Shown here: one piece after another, positions 58,041 to 64,000 of the stretch | How positions within the stretch are numbered: the stretch's first letter is position 1 | Layout: every line of letters starts with the position of its first letter | Source of the DNA: Aquanectria penicillioides | Taxonomy: Eukaryota > Ascomycota > Sordariomycetes > Hypocreales > Nectriaceae | Reading direction: 5' to 3' | Length of the DNA: 64,000 nucleotides | NCBI GenBank assembly: GCA_003415625.1 | Contig: PYIU01000008.1 | Span: 1,488,001-1,552,000 of the forward strand | Position numbers and translations under genes: made by a program | Notes under the pieces: generated by a model | The model's input: the letters and a program-made list of their open reading frames with translations, nothing else | Told to the model about the DNA's origin: nothing | Database searches by the model: none

Positions 58041-59271
58041 AGTGAAGAAGTAATGGTCTTGCACAGGTAAACGCTATACGTGGTATATGTTGTAAAGAGG
58101 TCTTATTTGGGAGTATTTTGAGATCAAGCTTTCAAGGGTGACATAGTGTTCCTTTTAAATAGTCATTGAGACGAAAGTGCAATTGCATCACCATTGTCAC
58201 ATCTCAACACACGTCCAAGTTCTTTCTTACGCCACCATATTGTCACAACCCCGCATTCCTCCTTGTCGTCACAATGGTGTCGCAGCTGCGGCTGAAAAAC
58301 ACCATAGGATAAGCGGCCTCAGCTATCCAGTGCATGTGATTGACTTACCTCATCTAGACTTTGTGAGAATAAATGTGTCATATTGCACATTGATTGGAGA
58401 ACAAGTCAGATCTGCGAGACGGCATCCGAGACAATAGGACTTTATTCAGAGTGTGCCAAGCCTTTCATAGAGAACGTATCTTTCATTGGCCACCTTGATA
58501 CAGCTTCAAACAGCCTCTCAGCGGTCTAGATGACGCCACTTCAAGTGTCGTGATACGCCTCAGCCGGTATTCCGAACAAACTATTGAAGTCAAGGCGGAG
58601 AGCGGCTCGCTTGCATCAGCCTTATCAATCAAATGGTTTCGTGTCTGTTCGCAGCATGTTATTGAACCTTACCTTCAAGGTTAATTTGGCCTGCAATGCC
58701 GTCATAAACCCACATCGGTGAGCATAAGTGAGAAGGGGGTGTGATCCAGGTCAACTTGTGATAAGGGGTCTGGTACAATGACTGCTGAAACTGGCAGATC
58801 GAACCAACTTTGGCCCTTTCTATTGCAGAAACTTGTACTACTGATGGAGGTAATGAATGGTCAATTCAGCAAGTTCAGCTAGCCACTTCGTTAATATTCC
58901 GACACGATCGAACCGTGTCTCACACCACCGGGTTCCAATTGAGCCTTGACGCTACGAAGCCCCCAGATATCACGCCTCAGGTTCAATTGGCTAAAATTCG
59001 ATGATCGACGACTTATGTCAGATGGAAGTGCAGTTTATCTCTAGGCAGTGATGAAACATGCACTTTTATTCTGCGCCCTAATTGGTTGAGTTCCATGGGA
59101 ACAAACGAAGGAGTCAGATGTGCGGAAGTTTCAGTCGAAGGGACTGCTTACAAGGTTACATTGTGATTTTTTTTTTGGCACTCATCTTGTATATAGTCCT
59201 GGCTCTATTTGCGTTTATAACAACTCATCTCTACCAGTATCGCAACAGGCACTACTAAATAGCCATTCAAC
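58041..59271. other. intergenic, no gene seen
   Basis: 1.23 kb between two minus-strand genes; AT-rich, short frames only. It includes the promoter of the DUF2278 gene (with GGTATATGTTG near 58081) and the 3' flank of the beta-glucuronidase. Confidence 0.4.
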
Positions 59272-61569
<2,298 letters not shown>

Positions 61570-63358
61570 ATGGCCCCAGAATCAGAATGCCAACCCAAAA
61601 CTGCCATTGAAATGGTTGAGACGGCTACCCCTGTCAGCAATGCTACTCCAGTAGAAGAGAACCCATGGGCAGTCATTCGCTCACATCCCAAGCTTGTCTT
61701 GTATGCTCTAATCGCAAACATCGGGCCGCTCATGTTTGGATACGACATGCTAGTTGTTGGTTCAATCTCAGCTCTCAACAGTTTTAGGTGATGCGAAATC
61801 CGCCTTCCATCCATCAGGACGATGCGCCAACTCCTCAAAGACATGATTATGGTCATCTTGTCGGCGGAACCACTTTCGCTCTGCCTGCTCTTTAGCTAGG
61901 TCTATGTAACGGCCTTGTTCAAGCCGGCGCTGCGCTTGGTTCTGTGTGTGCCGCATGGTTTCAAGATCGGTTTGGTCGCCGCGCAACTTTCGTCCTTGGT
62001 GGTTTGTTCGACGTGGCTGGAACTGCGGTTTTGTACACCTCCGGCATGTCAGAAGACGTCGGCACCCGAAGGGGTTTGTTCCTATTTGGTAAAATATTGA
62101 TTGGGTTGGGATGCGGCGTCCTCATATCTACCTATCAAACTTACATTTCGGAGATTGCTCCTAAGAGCCTGCGAGGAGTGCTATTAGGATTTTATGATTT
62201 CAATGTGGTGAGGAAACATATAATGCCTCCAGGTCTCTCTTGAGTTTGACAAATGTCTAATTCACACGATTCAGTCTTTTGGGCACCTCTTGGCTATGGC
62301 CATTGTCTTTGATCAGGTCCCAAACCAGACCTCCACAGCGTACCAGATCCCATTCGCAACTCAGTGGGCTTTTGGAGGCGTGGCTATTATTGCAACACTG
62401 GTGCTCCTCGAGAGTCCTGTTTGGCTAGTCGCCCAAGGCAAAGTCATTCAGGCACAGAAGTCTCTAGAGAGGCTTGAAACTGCCCGCGATTAATCGATCC
62501 TCCAGAGAATTCAAGGTATACTTGAACACGAAGACGATTCTACGGCTTATAGTGCTCTGACCTATAAAGAATGCTTTCGGGGTGTCAATCTTCGGCGGGC
62601 TCTCATCATCATTTGGCTCATTGTCCTACAGCAATTTGTTGGCATGGCGTTAATGTCAAATGGCTCGTACTTCCTCATTATGGCCGGCATGTCCACTAAA
62701 TATTCTCTCATGGCCACACTGATCGGCATTGCATCAAACATGGTTGTCAATATTGCCTTGTGGTACACTATTCCAAGGTTCGGGCGAAGAACCATGATTC
62801 TGATTAGTATTGTTCTTGACTTTGGTGCCTGGGCAGCAATGGGTGTCGCAGGATGTTTTTCTGCGTCAGCTGCGAAATGGTAAGTCCTCGATAACTCAGC
62901 AATCATTTATTAGGAACGAAATCGTGTCTAATATTGTCTTTAGGTTTGTCGGAGTTGCGCTTCTCCTTTACGGCTTCTTCAACAGCTTCGGTGTCGCCAG
63001 TGCAGTGCCCGTGATCACCTCGGAGATTTCATGTCTCCGCCTTCGCTCCAAGTCTGCTGGCCAGGGCCTCGGCGCTCAGTCCGCAGCCTTCTGGGTATTC
63101 AGCTTCTTCACACCATACATGTACAATGTGGATGAGGCAAACTGGGGAGGGAAGATTGGCTTCTTCTTTGCTGGGACCAGCGCCGTGGCTTTCCTGATCA
63201 CTTGGTTAGAGGTTCCTGAGACCATGGGCAGAACCTTCAGTGATCTAGACTTCTTGTTTGAATCGAAAGCCAAGACAAGGGCATTTAGAAAGACGGCAAT
63301 TCCCAACCTCGAAACTGCTGATGAAAACTTGAAGCCAACGGACAAGGCAGATTTTTAA
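61570..63358 (+). pseudogene. SP-family sugar transporter (MFS), two premature stops
   Basis: Segments 61570-61787, 61841-62207, 62275-62879 and 62944-63358 join in frame across three normal introns (53, 67 and 64 nt) to 535 codons, the usual length of a maltose/hexose permease. Family motifs: IGPLMFGYDMLVVGSISAL (TM1), AAWFQDRFGRRATFVLGGLF, LISTYQTYISEIAPKSLRG, IPFATQWAFGG, TIPRFGRRTMILISIVLDF, LEVPETMGRTFSDLD. Two stops interrupt it: TAG at 61893-61895, where the family has Trp in the LPALWLGLW-like segment, and TAA at 62491-62493, where Gln is likely. No frameshift is seen. Both fit C-to-T or G-to-A changes of the RIP type (CpA to TpA). A truncated product would end in the first TMs and be non-functional. 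Identity is secure; loss of function depends on both stops being real. Confidence 0.85.
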
Positions 63359-63566
63359 TGGTCGAGCCACGACATTGAAAGGGCAAAATAAAGCAAGGAC
63401 GACAGTCCACTTAAGATTGTCACCACGCACCACACTAGGTACCTATTTATTAGGGAAGTTAATTTACATCAACGCGTTAGGTTGAGGAAATATACATTCC
63501 AGAATATCATATACAGAAAAAAAAAGTAAACTCACATCACTTCCTGAGTGATCAATCCGAAATCAG
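63359..63566. other. intergenic between convergent genes
   Basis: 208 bp, AT-rich, between the transporter pseudogene and the histidine-phosphatase gene; presumably 3' untranslated regions. Confidence 0.4.
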
Positions 63567-64000
63567 CTAACCCTCCACCTTCCTCTCGCCTTTGACCAAC
63601 AGCCCAATCGAAGTCCCCTCCCTCGTCCGGCATGTTCTCCCTCCGCAGGCGGCCTGGATTGCCCTTATCGCATAGGAATGCACCGTTAACGAAATGAAAT
63701 CTCCGCATTCCGACTCGTCCCAAATCTGCTCCAATGCCTTTTGCTTCCTCGCCACGTGCTCCTCGTCTGTCTCGGCGTGGCCATCCTTACCGAACCAATC
63801 CTCCTCCGCAAACCCGCTTTCGAGCTGATAGGCGGGCCAATTGTCGCGAATCCACGAGGCCGGGCGCCGAAAGTCACACGTGTGCAGCGTCATGCGCTCC
63901 CGGAGGAGCTCCTTGACCGTGGGGTTGAACGGCTTGTTGTGGGCCTCCATGAGCGGCCTGAAAATGTAATCCGAGGTTTGCAGGCAACGGGCGAGGGGGC
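63567..64000 (-). CDS. histidine phosphatase (phosphoglycerate mutase-like), partial
   Basis: An open frame from the right edge to the stop at 63567 gives the last 144 residues. The conserved PLARCLQTSDYIFRPLMEA at the edge and LRERMTLHTCDFRRPASWI continue with DEEHVARKQKALEQIW and the catalytic-fold segment FISLTVHSYAIRAIQAACG, where the His sits in VHSYAIRA. This matches fungal branch-2 histidine phosphatases related to yeast Pmu1/YOR283W. The N-terminal RHG motif lies beyond the window, so activity cannot be judged. The C-terminal RKVEG tail is short. No intron is seen in this part. It converges on the transporter pseudogene. Confidence 0.88.
   Translation of the reverse strand, partial: PLARCLQTSDYIFRPLMEAHNKPFNPTVKELLRERMTLHTCDFRRPASWIRDNWPAYQLESGFAEEDWFGKDGHAETDEEHVARKQKALEQIWDESECGDFISLTVHSYAIRAIQAACGGRTCRTREGTSIGLLVKGERKVEG

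Noticed and set aside
61788..61895. Longer intron ending at the TAG 61893-61895 to avoid the stop in the transporter
   Set aside because: Phase does not fit: the joined codon is followed at once by another TAG, and the removed part encodes conserved transporter sequence.

Overview
The window reads as a chromosome segment of a filamentous ascomycete. Genes are mostly monocistronic, introns are 44-113 nt with GT-AG ends and CTAAC/CTGAC-like branch sites, and the gene set (Rrp5, MPP-alpha, Ase1, cytosolic GlnRS, Irs4, fungal Zn2Cys6 and C2H2 regulators, a NIS1-type effector, NACHT/NLR remnants) is that of a sordariomycete, probably Hypocreales. That placement is inference from family content and intron style; no rDNA or other marker is present. 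There is no CRISPR array, insertion sequence, phage or convincing tRNA gene.

Layout. 1-3.8 kb: the 3' end of an unidentified gene, then a decayed NACHT/NLR pseudogene. 3.9-19.6 kb: housekeeping block with MPP-alpha (+), a YML020W-like hydrolase (-), RRP5 (+), a small secreted NIS1-like effector (+) and an EH-domain Irs4-like protein (-). 20.6-24.1 kb: a C2H2 zinc-finger protein (-) divergent from a branched-chain aminotransferase (+). 24.5-30.2 kb: four plus-strand accessory enzymes (NAD-dependent epimerase-like, alcohol O-acetyltransferase-like with a 3' frameshift, YCII-domain protein, zinc-free medium-chain reductase) that could be a small metabolic cluster. 30.8-34.8 kb: a stand-alone alpha/beta hydrolase of the kind fused to fungal NLRs, then GlnRS (-) with an 8-nt microexon. 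36.5-43.4 kb: MFS monocarboxylate-type transporter, a regulator with two Zn2Cys6 clusters in tandem, and an intronless sulfatase, all plus strand. 45.8-51.7 kb: Ase1/PRC1 (+) and a secreted class II-type haem peroxidase (-). 51.7-57 kb: a long stretch without a supportable gene, rich in simple repeats. 57-63.4 kb: intronless DUF2278+lamin-tail protein (-), intronless GH2 beta-glucuronidase (-) and, divergent from it, an SP-family sugar transporter carrying two premature stops. The right edge cuts a histidine-phosphatase gene (-).

Most interesting parts: the divergent beta-glucuronidase/transporter pair in which the transporter is broken only by two transition-type nonsense codons; the tandem double zinc-cluster regulator between a transporter and a sulfatase; the DUF2278-LTD protein with a bacterial-type architecture; the 8-nt and 13-nt microexons; and the NLR-related remnants. 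All exon boundaries were read by eye from splice signals, reading phase and remembered family patterns; no alignment was run.
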